Positions 20,915-32,494 of a DNA stretch of 64,000 bases are shown piece after piece. Source of the DNA: Nyssa sinensis (lineage: Eukaryota; Streptophyta; Magnoliopsida; Cornales; Nyssaceae); contig CM018052.1 in NCBI GenBank assembly GCA_008638375.1, positions 21,680,571 through 21,744,570 on the forward strand. Direction: 5' to 3'. Made by a program: the position numbers and the translations under genes. The stretch's first letter is position 1. Each line of letters begins with the position of its first letter. Below the pieces are notes generated by a model. That model was not told the origin of the DNA and ran no database searches. It worked only from the letters and a program-made list of their open reading frames with translations.

Positions 20915-22539
20915 TGTCACAACCCAAATTTTCATAAGTCCGAGGTGTGAATGAGAATAATAAAATAAAAGAATTAAATTAATATATTTATTTTTAATTG
21001 GCTTTTACTTGTTAATCCCCAAAATCATGTCTTATAATGGCTTAAAGTGTAGGCTGAACATAGCCTAGGTGCTTTCATCACCCAACTTCAAGGTGGTGAC
21101 CATGTATGATCTAAATGGTTACTTAATATAACTTAAAATGATGACAAAATATGGTCAAGGTTGGGGGCCAATAAAGGTCAAATATTTTCTTAAGTAGTGA
21201 CTAAACATGGTCCTAAAGGGTGGCCAAACATGCCCAAGGTGATTGGCTAACATGGCCTAGGGGTTGGCCAAACATGGCCCAAGGCAAGTGACCAAAGCTG
21301 GTGGCAACGGGTGTAGGGGACTGGCGCACAAGGGACTGACGCACAGGGGGTTGGGCGCAGGCACTGCGCGTGGGCTGGGCTGCTGCTGCTGTTTTACTGT
21401 TGCAACAGTGTATTTGCTGCAACCTGATTTCTTCATTTTCTGAATTTTTTTCCAAAGTGCTGCAAGCTAGTGTTTTTACAATTTTTAACCTATTTCTTCA
21501 AGGTTTTTAACCCCCACTTTTTGGCACTTTTCCTATTTATATATGGGTATTTTACACACTGAACAACTCTTTTTAATTCAAAAAATTTTGACATAGTCTC
21601 CTCTATTTTCTAAGCATTTTTTACCTAATATTTTACAACAAAATCCATCACTCTTAAACTAACTACCAAACTACATCCTCTTACTCAACTACGTCATGCA
21701 TACATGATTTAAACAACAAGCCATTCATACATAATTTAAAACATACATCCACCATATATATATATATATATTTATATGCATATACTTGAAGCTTAAGTGT
21801 CATGAGCTCCATGCTCACTACAAATTTAGGGCCTTGCCCATTGTTTCAATGCTATACAAAATTTTACAAGTTAATACATATGTCTTAGGGCTTATGCCCT
21901 CATACAACCAAAAATATGCCCCAAGGGCCAAATGTTCTTCAAGGTCCACTTCCCCCTCCATGCTTCAAGACTTCATCAAGACTCATGTGCTGGGAGTCTC
22001 ATCTGTAATATGTAATCTCATATAGGGTAAGTACGACGGCTTGTATGACCTAATGTTAATATAAAGAATAAAGGTAAGGCGTGGCATGTGCAAAGTGAAC
22101 ATTTATAAGTTATATGTCTTCCAATTCATCATTGCAATACAATGGCAATATGCAATTCAATGGCAATATGCATGACACACATATGCAACTCTATGCCACA
22201 ACCACGTCTCGCTTCACGGTCCTACCCGGTTGGAATGTAAGTACCAATCGTATGTCTTACTTCACGGTCCATCCCCGTTGAAACGCGAGTACCATGGCCA
22301 ATTTTGGGTTTTTCACCATAGGATCTCCACCCTCATAATGCATAGCACCAAAGTACTCAACACACACCATGTTTCCAAAGATTCAAGTATGCCAAGATGC
22401 CTTGATTTTTTTATGAAATTTCAATGAGGCATTTATCAAACCCATGGAGTGTGCCTTAAATAATGCATAATACATAAAGTAAACTATAACTTTTAAACTA
22501 CAAAACTTTATCTGCTTGAACATAGCATATAATCCAATC
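20915..22539 (+). mobile_element. Chromovirus (Tekay/Del-type) LTR-like sequence, 5' part
   Basis: Starts TGTCACAACCCAAATTTTCATAAGTCCGAGG, a start typical of plant chromovirus LTRs. Two short similar blocks (TTCACGGTCC...GTTG-AA-G-GAGTACCA-) occur at about 22211 and 22261. No matching LTR end ...GTGACA was found before the TRIM at 22540, so it is probably truncated there. The ORFs inside are not supported as genes. Confidence 0.5.
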
Positions 22540-23043
22540 TGTTGGATTGTCCCACATCGCCCGTCTCTAACTCCTCTGGTCTATACAGGTTGGGCTTTTA
22601 CCTCAGCCTATCCCAACAGCCAGTTCTGTTGGATGTTGTCGCAACCAGTCTTATAGGCCGCTGAGGTCAAGGGGGTGTGTTGGATTGTCCTCAGCGTTTA
22701 TCCCACATCGCCTTTGCATAGCCCACCTGCGCAATATATAAGGGCCCTCTCTACCTCTCCTTAATACCTAGGTTTTAAGGATGAGCTAATTGGGAGTTTG
22801 GCCTCCAAATTTTCAATATGGTATCAGAGCCAAGTCAGAGCTCTAACTTTGGGCTAGACGCACGGGGCGCGCTCACCCTCATCTGGCGGGCAATGTGCTC
22901 TAGGGGACGTATTGGATTGTCCCACATCGCCCGTCTCTAGCTCCTCTGGTCTATATACAAGGGCCCTCTCTACCTCTCCTTAACACCTGGGTTTTAAGGA
23001 TGAGCTAATTGGGAGTTGAGCCTTCAAATTTCAATATGGTATC
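22540..23043 (+). mobile_element. Compound TRIM (terminal-repeat retrotransposon in miniature) with tRNA-Met primer site
   Basis: Three LTR-like starts share TGTTGGATTGTCC or TATTGGATTGTCC: 22540 (short), 22678 and 22910. The second unit ends ...TTTTCA at 22815 and is followed by the primer binding site TGGTATCAGAGCC (22819-22831), complementary to initiator tRNA-Met and standard in copia-type elements. Purine tracts AAGGGGG and AGGGGACG precede the second and third units. Unit 2 and unit 3 share AAGGGCCCTCTCTACCTCTCCTTAA and TTTTAAGGATGAGCTAATTGGGAG. After unit 3 the sequence again reads ATATGGTATC, so the start of another internal domain is present and then cut off. There is no coding capacity. 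No target duplication was found. Confidence 0.7.
22819..22831 (+). promoter_or_regulatory. Primer binding site (initiator tRNA-Met)
   Basis: TGGTATCAGAGCC, complementary to the 3' end of plant initiator tRNA-Met, 3 bases after the LTR-like end. Confidence 0.8.
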
Positions 23044-25275
23044 TATTGTTCCTGTGTCATATTTATATTATTAGATGTTTGAGGTTGGTACCTTGCTAAC
23101 ATGTTTTAGGTGTGTGGTGCTGTGTAAATGATTAGTTAGGTCCTTTGTGCTAACATTGTTGGGATAAAGGTTTTCAACCATGATACTTCTCTTTCCATCA
23201 CCTATCTTCTTTTGTTGATGTCTTGTAAACTTTGTTGATTTCATTTATCTTCTTTTGTTGATATCTTGTAAAGTTTGTTTATTTTCATCAATAAAAGTTT
23301 TTTTTTGCTGATAAAAAATAATCTAATATACCTCTTGATCCCTTATTTCCTTCTCTCTCTTTCTCTCTCTCTCTCTCCCTCTCTCTCTCCCTCTCACACA
23401 CACACACACACATAAAATTTGTCATTATTGGCCATATTCAAAATTTCTCAATATTGGTCATCTTCAAACCAACAACAATCCTACATCTCATATACACTAT
23501 CAAAATATTGAGCTAAAATAATTAACTTAATGCAATAAGACATGGTTGCTTTGTTCCATTGTTTGGACAGTCCATAGAAGTATTTCCTTACTCATTGAAA
23601 CTTGATCTTTCTCATTTCTGTTTCTGTTTCATCTTTGTGATCACTATTAAGCCTTCGGGTGTAGCCTTGTAGGGTTCAATTTAAGGGCTATTCCAAAATT
23701 CCAATTATGGGGTTGATATTTTGCAGGGGAAAACGCATTATTATGGCATGCTTAATCCCAAAATTTGGCATAATTCTTTCCTTTCATTTATTCAAAAAAA
23801 TGCAATTTTCTTTCAGTTTTGGTATGACCGATGGCATGAACACGGTGATCTCTGACTAGAGAACTGGGACCAATTTGAGTTTGGATCTTGACATGTTAGT
23901 TGTTTTTAAGGGATTGTTTGACAATTCTTCAAATTGGATCAGGTCAGAACCACTTCTATTAAGTTATTTGGTTTTTAAGAAAACTAACTCTTCTTTGGTC
24001 TGACTTTTTTCAGGTTTTATGTATTTTTTAAAACTAGATATGAACCAATATTCTGTTAAAAGATACTTACTAAACAATAAAAAATTTAAAACCAGTACAA
24101 CTATATTCTACGGAACAAGTTTTAGCCTTTCCCAAACAGACCCTAAATGTATACATCTTGTCAAAAAATTGGTGGGCTTATCATGAATTAGAAAATGCTT
24201 ATTTTATGCCTTGGGGACCAACCCTAGCTCGTATTATGTATATATTGTTCATAATGTGATTTTATTTTCTGGGTAATCTGAGAACTCTACCAGTTCCACA
24301 TTTAATGATTCATCCCCTATGCAATTGGTTCCATGTGAGAAAATAGGAGGGTTGCTGCAAGTAGATGGCCGTCCTAAAACCTTTGATCTCACATCAAAGA
24401 CTTATTCTAAGGTGCCCTTTAGATGCGTTCTTAGAACCTACAATTTAACAAAGTAAATGACGCTAAGTAGAGTTGAATGTGTTATGAAATTAACGATCTA
24501 TGCAACAAGAATAAGAAAGAAAGTGATACAAAAAATTCACGTGTTTCGGCAATATGTCTGTCCGCAGGGGCGGCTATATTTTTCATTATATAAAAAATAA
24601 TGTTATAATGTATTTATATTGCATCACAATTAAAATTTAACCTTAATTTGGTACATTAAAATTCTTCAACATATCTTTATCATATCGAATTTCACTTATT
24701 ATAACAATATAAGTCCTTATCTCTTAACGGAATGGTATAAAAAGATACGTATACACACCAAATTGTTGAGGTTTAAGGCTTAGTTGAATCTTCACAAGTT
24801 TACCCTGCTATGTTCTCGACAATGACACAAGGGAAGATATTAAATTCTTAGATAATGGGCAAGCACTGTGACACAAGAAACAGAATGGTCGTTTTGATGA
24901 TACAATAATGACGTGGTAGTCCGATTGGACCGGTCGATTTTATGTTGTTATGAGACGATTCACTTAAGTGGCCGTTGAACCTGTTGATTCTTCGAGTAAC
25001 TGAGTCGGTTCAGCCCTTTAAAGATCAAACTAATAGATTTTTAGCTAAAATGATTAAACCGTAATGAATTATTAGGGATTCAATTGTTGGCTGTCACAGA
25101 ATAATTTATAATAATATTTAATTTTATTGTTGCAATATTATCAATACGTCAAGATAATAAGTAATATGAATTGTGATTATAGTAAAGTTGTTATTATTCG
25201 TCTAATCAGTTATTCTACACATATACAAGTATATATATATATATATATGTATAAATGCATACTCGAGTTTACAAA

Positions 25276-25311
<36 letters not shown>

Positions 25312-26457
25312 TTAAATACATGATGCATATCTTGTTGATCATACATATCTTCACTCCATTATAAAATAATTTATATTTTAAAATATAATAAATAATATCA
25401 GGAATTACTTATTTTTAAAATATTGAGATATTTTAAAATATTCAATATATGTTTACAATTTTTTTATTTTTTTATAGATATTTTTATCTCAAATGATGTG
25501 ACACTGTAATATTGATAATATATTAAGTCATGTAATTAATGCAACATACTAATACATTATCACATTATTTGAAATAAAAATTTGAAAACATATAACATTA
25601 TTTTTGTTAATAACATTGATAAAATATAAAAAGATATTGAATAGAATTTTTTTTTTTATGTTTATTAATACGGTTCAGATCATTGAAAATAATATTAACT
25701 CTTCAAATGTTTAACTCTTCGAATAACGCTCTATGAAATATAAAATAGTACTGTACTTTTTTCAAAAAAGCATCTGTTACCCAAAATATATATAAAAAAT
25801 TATTTCTAACATTTTCTATGAATAGCAAATATTACCTATCACCATGTCTTTTATTGTTGAAGATAAAATTTAAGTAGTTCAAATTAAATTATTTTTTTTG
25901 TTAATTTTTGATAAATAAAAATTAAAAATTAAACTTGACTATTACATAAAAAAAAAAAAAATTTAATCTGATACAGCTAAACTGTGCGTAGAACACCCAA
26001 TCTCACTTATCAACTTCAAAGTCATTCCATAAAACAAAGACTTTGAGGAACTTCAATTCTTCAAGGTTTTGTTCTCATTCTTTTTTTTTTTTCCCTTCTT
26101 GTTAACTGTGCTTCTTAAATTAATACTGCTTTGTTTAATCGTTGACAGTTCGAATCACCGTTCTATCGGCTATCTATAGCACATTTCTGTTAATTTTAAA
26201 AGACCAACCATTTTTCTTCACTCTTTAAAGAATCATCTCTGTCTCTTACGATTTTCTTGAAAATCAATCGATTTCTTTGTTACAGATCTCTTCTTGATGA
26301 TATCAGTTTCCAGAGAATCACAATTCCAGCGTCACCAAAACCCAATTAATCTTTTCAACCCAATTGAATTTATAGTAGGCCTCTTACCAATCTTTCTGTG
26401 ATTTAGCATCATGTGCATATATATGCATCTATACATATTTACTTGTTTATTTTACAG
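23044..26457. other. Unassigned AT-rich DNA with microsatellites
   Basis: Contains a 44-bp direct repeat (23203 and 23247) ending in a 3'-UTR-like AATAAAAG plus T-run, a (CT)n(CA)n tract at about 23352-23411, and two (TA)n tracts near 25231-25248 and 25279-25306. The ORF at 25127-25315 is a by-product of the TA repeats. No gene was recognised. Confidence 0.5.
23352..23411. repeat. (CT)n(CA)n compound microsatellite
   Basis: Imperfect CT repeats with TTT and CCC interruptions, passing into about eight CA units. Confidence 0.9.
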
Positions 26458-26523
26458 AAATTTCTTGAGACTGCTCTGAGTTTTCTCAAAGGCCTGTCGG
26501 ATTCGGCGTCGTGGAACCGTTTG
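26458..26523 (+). other. Possible orphan exon (66 bp)
   Basis: A GC-richer 66-bp segment lies between TTTTACAG and GTAATAAC, with an open 22-codon frame in phase 0 (KFLETALSFLKGLSDSASWN...). The preceding 400 bp look like a plant 5' leader. The LINE remnant starts about 80 bp downstream. It may be the start of a gene cut off by that insertion. The evidence is only splice-site shape and base composition. Confidence 0.25.
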
Positions 26524-26599
26524 GTAATAACTTCTTCTATTTCTTCTCTCCATTTTCTCCCTTCATTTAATGGAGTTTGATTTTAGTCTTCTTATTCTG

Positions 26600-26945
26600 G
26601 TGGTGTGGGAGCTATTGTTCGAAATGCTAGTAGTGATTTGTTTGCTTTATTATCTCAACATAGGATGTATGTGGGGAGTTTTTCTTTTTTTGTTCATGGA
26701 AGCTTTTGCGATTTTGGATGGGCTAAAATTCTGCCTAGATTCTGATATTCATGCTATTGAGGTGAAGTAAGATATTCTTGGTGCATATGTTGCAGAATGG
26801 TTTAGTTTTTCAGCATGGACTAGATATGGTTATTCCTGATATCCTTCGCTTACAAAGGGGTGTTGGTGTTTTTAATTTTGTATTGTTGCTAGTGCTGGAA
26901 ATGTGGTTGCCCGTGAACTAGTTAAAAGAGCTTATTTTATTACAG
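26600..26945 (+). pseudogene. LINE RNase H-like domain remnant
   Basis: Pieces of the plant LINE RNase H domain (RVT_3 type) lie in successive frames: GVGAIVRNASSDLF at 26602, MEAFAILDGLKF at 26696, ILRLQRGVGVFNF near 26850, then GNVVARELVKRA near 26900. Frame changes and a stop (TAA at 26768-26770) break it. This domain sits at the C-terminus of ORF2 in many plant L1 elements. The region after it, to about 27105, holds the T-rich and AATAAA-rich tail. Confidence 0.7.
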
Positions 26946-27105
26946 ATTTTTGTTGTTTGTTAGGGGATTTCTATGCCTTTTTCTTGAATCTGACAGGGTG
27001 GTGTCTTGATGTTATCTTCCTTTTCAATAATAAAATTTTCCTTTCTTTCCCTGCTAATAAAATTTTCAATAATAAATATATATATATATTTTTTCTCTCT
27101 CAATA

Positions 27106-27132
27106 AGTCTTACAGAGTATTTGTTTATATTT

Positions 27133-27164
<32 letters not shown>

Positions 27165-27938
27165 GTAACTGTATGATTATGAATACATATGTTATGACGT
27201 GAGCTCATCCTTTTTTATTTGATAAATGAGATATTTTTTACCACATATATTGTAAAAAAACTCTTTTTACTTTGAAATTATTGTGGCTGTCAAATTGAGA
27301 CCAGCCATTACGAAATGAATGTCAATATCCACCAACAATCTCACCTTCTTTATTGAGCATGTGTGAATGCCCAATTGTGGCCAAATACTGAAAAATCAAA
27401 ACTATAATATTGAGAAATTTCACCGTTATACATATCAAAATTGGACATGTGGTATATATTTATATTATGATAACCAATTAAATTTTAATATGTATGATTA
27501 AAAAAATATTTTTTTCGGTACTACCTTCTTAGAATTTTTTTTTTTCCCGACACAAACTGTTTAATGGGAATTTGAGAGCGGTTCAATTAAAGAAAAAGTA
27601 TGGTGTCATGTAGCTTCGTTTGGATAGTGATTCAGATATAATTTTTTGAAAATTTTTTTAAAATATATTTCAAAATTTCAAAATTAATTTTTTAAAAACT
27701 ATGAAAATACATTTGAATATGATAATTTAAATTTTAAAAAATTAAAAAAAATTTATTTTAAAACGTGTATTTCACGTTTTGAAATTAAAAAACTGTTTTT
27801 GAAAATATAAGCAAACAGATTAATTTTTTTGACTAAATTTCATAGAAATTTACCAAATTTGCTTTAATTTACACAAAATCTGAAAGAATTTATTCTTGAA
27901 TTGGGACAAACATAATTGAGTTGAGTACAACGCTATTC
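27106..27938. other. AT-rich DNA with (AC)n and a TTTGGATAG-bearing repeat
   Basis: (AC)11 followed by AT units at 27134-27165. At 27610-27830 is an AT-rich stretch beginning TTCGTTTGGATAG that resembles the Harbinger left arm in style (TTTTGAAAATTTTTTTAAAATAT). It might be a related MITE or fragment, but no second end could be paired. No gene was found. Confidence 0.4.
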
Positions 27939-28430
27939 TCACTTATGTAATTGAGAGCATGGACATAAATTTTTTGCAGGCTTTGGGTCATATAAATCTT
28001 CCACAGGCTCTTGGATCATTTTCTTAAGCTCTTGTTGGAAACTTTCCATAACTACTTGTGGCAAGCACAATGGCACCACAATCCCATCCTCTTCTCCACT
28101 GTTCTTGAACTGAACATAGATACTGACCAAAGAAATGGCCCCGGTAGGGCCACCAAATATGGGCTTCCGCCACCCAAAATTGATCTGGTCGAACCCAATG
28201 TGGGTTGTATCCAAAACAATATAGTTCCACCTTCTTGTATAAATGGCCGACCCTTGATAACCATAAGATCTGTGGCTGACCTTATCTAATTTTCAGTCAC
28301 TTGTCCTTTTGCCTTCTTAACCAACTCTACAACATATCCCAATGGGTTTGTACGGCGCAATCTTGCCTTTGAAAGTGCTGTTGGGATTGCAAATGCATTG
28401 CCATAATTGGTAATGCTTACCGCCCACATT
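27939..28430 (-). pseudogene. BAHD acyltransferase, C-terminal fragment, broken
   Basis: On the minus strand the segments read [39 protein letters not shown] (about 28405-28290), RSATDLMVIKGRP (28285-28245), then INFGWRKPIFGGPTGA and EDGIVVPLCLPQVVMESFQQEL (28185-27990). These are the order and motifs of the last third of benzyl-alcohol-benzoyltransferase-like BAHD enzymes, which move acyl groups from CoA to alcohols or amines in the cytosol. A TAG sits between the first two segments, a frameshift lies near 28225, and the structural DFGWG motif reads NFGWR. The N-terminal two thirds, with the HxxxD active site, are absent. This is a dead gene fragment. Confidence 0.85.
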
Positions 28431-29350
28431 GGTAATGCATGAAATGCGAACAATTAGGTGTGTGTGCATGCGTTTGTGTGTGTGAGAGAGAAGGGGGGGG
28501 GGGGGAATTGTGCTGGACATACACACTGGACACACTAGAATTATGAAGTAGCTTCACATTTTCTATTAATATAATCGTATTGTAAATTCTTACTACCAGA
28601 CTTAAGTTAAATGTTCAAATATATATATGGTGATGTTTTATATTTTTCTTCTCAGTGTTGTCATTAATGGATTCATGCATGCATTTAACCATGGACCCAT
28701 TCAAGACTTGTTATTTGACCCTTGAGTATCTATTCACTGATTTGAGACTGATTTAGTGTTGACATTGATGTTTGATTCGTAAGTGGGATTGAGATCAGTC
28801 AACAAGTCAAGGTTTCATTTGCGAATAGTTTCGATTGTCTTTTAATGATTCTTGAATTGTCCATGTGTAGACAGTTTGGGAATGCAACCTTCGATAATAC
28901 AGTACACAACTCTTGCTTTGTTCCCTTTCGAGGAAATTATGGCCGTACTTTCTTATGCTTCTCTAGGTACATATTTAGGTGGAGACACGCATACCGTTGT
29001 TGAAAATTGATGGCATGAGTTTACTTTGTCTATCTCGTGTAAGGAGAAACATGGGGAGGTTTTGCCAAAATTTTCTTAGATATGGAAAAAAGCATTTGAG
29101 TTGTCTACTGCATTGTCGATTTTGCGATCTTGAATGGGATAGGAACTTTTCATCCTTTAAAGAGAAGTTGAAATTGAATCTTTGCTAGGATGCATGATGT
29201 CACATAATCATAATGGTTAGTAACAATCATATATCTTATTTGTTTTTAATATGGTAGGATTCAAACATGGAAAAAAGTTAGATGAAACTTCTGGGTAGAT
29301 ATTTGCTTAGTTACAAGAATAGAATTAAAGACTTCATTTAGTATGCATGT
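28431..29350. other. Unassigned DNA with G13 tract
   Basis: (TG)n and GAGAGA lead into a G13 run at 28493-28505. ORFs at 28979-29188 and elsewhere are not recognised. The left end of the CACTA element may lie here, but no CACTA terminal repeat was found. Confidence 0.45.
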
Positions 29351-31560
29351 TTGAGTGCAGACAAAGGAGGTAGGATAAAATGTCCTTGTAATAGGTGTAG
29401 TAATCGGTATTATGAACCCATCAATGCATGCAAAAGACATTTGGATTTATATGGAATGGACAAAACCTACACTTGGTGGGAATTTCACGATGATGATTAT
29501 GAGGTTGTTGTTGAGGATGATGAAGACAATGATAACGGTCTTACCGAGCAAGGTTGTGATGGATTGATGGAAATGTTAGTAGACATACATGTCAAAAGAA
29601 TTCTAGGTGATAGTGATGTGCAGGGAGAAGCAACTAGTAGTCATGCTGCTAGTGTAGTAGTAGAGGTCCCACAACCATTTAATGCTATGTCATTTGATAT
29701 GCATCTTCCACTTTATCCAAGTTGTGAAAAGTCCTCAAAGTTAGAGAGTTTCTTTTGAAGTTGATTCCTGTAAAAATAATCAACGATTGGAGTAATTAAT
29801 CATTTGACACGATTCTAAAATTGATTAAGATGGCATTGTTAGCTAGTGAGACACTACTGAATTCGTATTACGAAGCAAAGAAGTATATGTAGGAGTTAGG
29901 TCTTGGTTATGTGCCCATACATGCATGCAAATATGATTTTTCACTCTTTTGGGGAGAGAACTCAAATGAAACTAAATGTCCAACATGTGGCGAGTCGAGG
30001 TATAAAGTTAATGTCGTTAATAGTAAGAAGATACATCATAAGGTTTTACGGTACTTTCTGTTGAAACCTAGACTAAAGAGGTTTAAGTTGACCAAAATAG
30101 TTGAGGATATGAGATGACACATAGAAAAACGATTGCCAAATGCGAATCTATACACACATCTAACTAAAAGTCAGGTTTGGGGAGAATTTAACAAGGAAGA
30201 TCCATGGTTTGCCAAAGATCCTCACAATGTCCAATTGGGTATCGCAAGTGACGAGTTCAATCCATTTGGGGACATGAGCAACTCTTACAGCATGCGGCTT
30301 GTCGTTATTATCCTTTATAATTTGCCACCTTAGAAGTGTACGAAAGAACCATTCATTTTCATGTCATTGCTGATTCCTGAACCGAAAGCACCCAAAAACG
30401 AGATTGATGTGTACCTAAGGTTGTTGATTGATGAGTTGAAGGACTTATGGGAAAATGGTGTTGAAACGTACAATGTAATGGAGAGAAACATTTCAATTGC
30501 ATGCAGATGTAGCTGTGTTATGGACTATTAATGATTTTCTTGCATATGGTAACTTGTCTAGTTGGACCGTTGGAGCAACAAGGGGTTCATGGTAGGCCTG
30601 GTTTGTCACAAGGATATTGGTTCATTGTGGTTGACAAATGGAAAAAAGGTCTGTTTTATGTGTCATCGTCGATTTTTGCCACCTATGCATTCTTGGAGAA
30701 TATGTCACAAGGACAAGTTTGATGTAAAAATAAAACACTGGTTAGCTCCAAAGCAGTTGTGCAGGGACGAAGTTGTAGCACAGTTAAATCATCTCCAAAG
30801 TTTCCAATTCGGGAAGGCTCCAATCAATAAGAAAAGAAAGCATGCTAATATAAAGTTGAATTAGAGAAGGAAGAGCATATTTTTTGAATTGTCGTACTAA
30901 AGAACACTTGAGCTTTGTCACAATCTAGATATCATGCACATAGAAAAAGCATTTGTGATAATGTGTTGACAACATTGTTGAACTTGGATGGGAAAAGCAA
31001 AGACAACGTCAAAGCATGGATGGATTTAAAGGTAATGGGCATTCTAAAGGAATTACACTTAATACCAAGTGGTGACAAAGTTATTGTTCCGCCTGCGTGC
31101 AATTCTTTGTCAGCGGATGAGAGAAAAATTTTGTGCCTGGTTCAAGGAGGTGAAGTTTCTAGATGGATATGCATCCAACATATCTTGCTATGTGAATGTA
31201 GTAGACAGTAAAGTAACAGGATTGAAAAGCCATGATTGTCACGTCTTATTACAATGACTTCTCATAGTTGTAATACGTGGATATTTTGATGATAATGTTT
31301 GTATTCCATTGATTGAGTTGGGTCTATTTTTTACAAAATTGAGTCTATTCTTTACAGAGTTATGCTATAGGACATTAAAATTGGAGGTGCTGGACAAAAT
31401 GGAAGACATCATATTCATAATTTGTTGGCTGGAGCAAATATTTCCACCAATATTCTTTGATGTTATGGTCCACTTAGCAGTTCATTTACCACAAGAGGTG
31501 AAACTTGGGGGACCTATGCAGTATTAGTGGATGTATCATATTGAAAGGTGGTATACTGAA
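29351..31560 (+). pseudogene. CACTA (En/Spm) transposase TNP2 remnant
   Basis: The N-terminal transposase-associated domain has RIKCPCNRCSNRYYEP and MDKTYTWWEFH (29370-29490). The TNP2 core is spread over several frames: LGLGYVPIHACKYD, ETKCPTCGESRYKV, KVLRYFLLKPRLKR (29895-30100), DPHNVQLGIASDEFNPFGDMS (30210-30285), CHRRFLPPMHSWR (near 30665), AWMDLKVMGILKELHL (31015-31065), FLDGYASNISCYVN (about 31160-31200), PPIFFDVMVHLAVHLP (31440-31495). It ends at about 31560, so the C-terminal part is missing. Many frameshifts and stops (for example TGA at 29756, TAG at 29889) show long decay. The family moves by cut-and-paste with CACTA-type ends; none could be placed. Confidence 0.9.
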
Positions 31561-31659
31561 TCATTTTATTTATAATATGTGCATGATTATGCAAAAGAAT
31601 TCTCCTAGGAATTTTGTTGAAGCATTCTTATTTTAGGCGTGTTTGGAAAATTTTATTTT

Positions 31660-32480
31660 ACTTAGATGAGATCTGATTCAACAAGTTCAAATTCAAGCAT
31701 GCAAGAATTTAGTGAAAAATTAGATTTTGATTTAGATGATGGAGGACTACAGAATCCCTATAATGCTATGGTTGCTGAATGTATTATGCAAAAGAAGATA
31801 AATAAAAAATTACTAGCTAAGGTCAATGAGCTAGAGAGTACCAATTATTCACTTGAATCTGAATTAGAACAATCTAAAATTCATGTAGATAGGATGCAAT
31901 CCTTGTTAGTATCCTTATAGGACAAATCAAAACTTTTTGAGGAAAGTTTCAACAAAGTGACACTGAGAAAAATTCAATTCTTACTAATAATGAATATCTT
32001 CACCAAAAAAAAAAAAAACTATTTAATTGGCTCAAAGCTCCCTAGTAATAAGATAGAGTTGGGATTTCATGAAGAACCAAAACAACCCAAGCCAAAAACT
32101 ATACGTGAAACATCTAGTAAGTCAAACACTAGTGAACCAAAGGTCAAGAAAAGGTTCCTAAGTCATCTAAGAAAGTTCAAGATTTTAATAAGGAATTTAT
32201 TCCTATTTGTCACTATTGTGGAGTTGAAGGAAATATTTTACCATTTTGTTATCAGCCTTGGAATCCTTCAATAAATCAAAATACTGAGAATAAAGAGGTC
32301 CAAAATAAATTTCACAAATTAAATCTAAAGTCAAAAAAGATATATGATGAAATCAATAGATTGATAACTAAGACAATAGGAAATCCATCCATAAATTTTA
32401 AAAATAAAATTACTAAGATGGATAAAACTTCCTCCACCTCACCGAAAAAGGCTAAAGAAGTTGCAAAATCTATCTAGGTA
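31660..32480 (+). pseudogene. Copia gag remnant (coiled coil plus zinc knuckle)
   Basis: From 31666 an 84-codon frame holds a coiled-coil segment (INKKLLAKVNELESTNYSLESELEQ type heptads). Further on, in another frame, is a degenerate zinc knuckle C-HYC-GVEGN-ILPFC near 32203-32250, where the His of CX2CX4HX4C is Asn. This is the layout of the C-terminal half of plant copia Gag. TAG at 31918-31920 and frame changes break it. It abuts the CACTA remnant on the left and a minus-strand gypsy remnant on the right, so this is a nest of broken elements. Confidence 0.65.
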
Positions 32481-32494
32481 AGGAAAGTTTTAGT

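Noticed and set aside
22540..23043. Cassandra-type TRIM carrying 5S rRNA promoter sequence
   Set aside because: No 5S rRNA internal control regions were seen in the LTRs here or in the 41955 TRIM.
25127..25315. 62-codon ORF rich in Tyr-Ile
   Set aside because: It is a translation of (TA)n repeats.
27610..27830. Possible Harbinger-related MITE beginning TTCGTTTGGATAG
   Set aside because: No second terminal repeat or target duplication could be paired.
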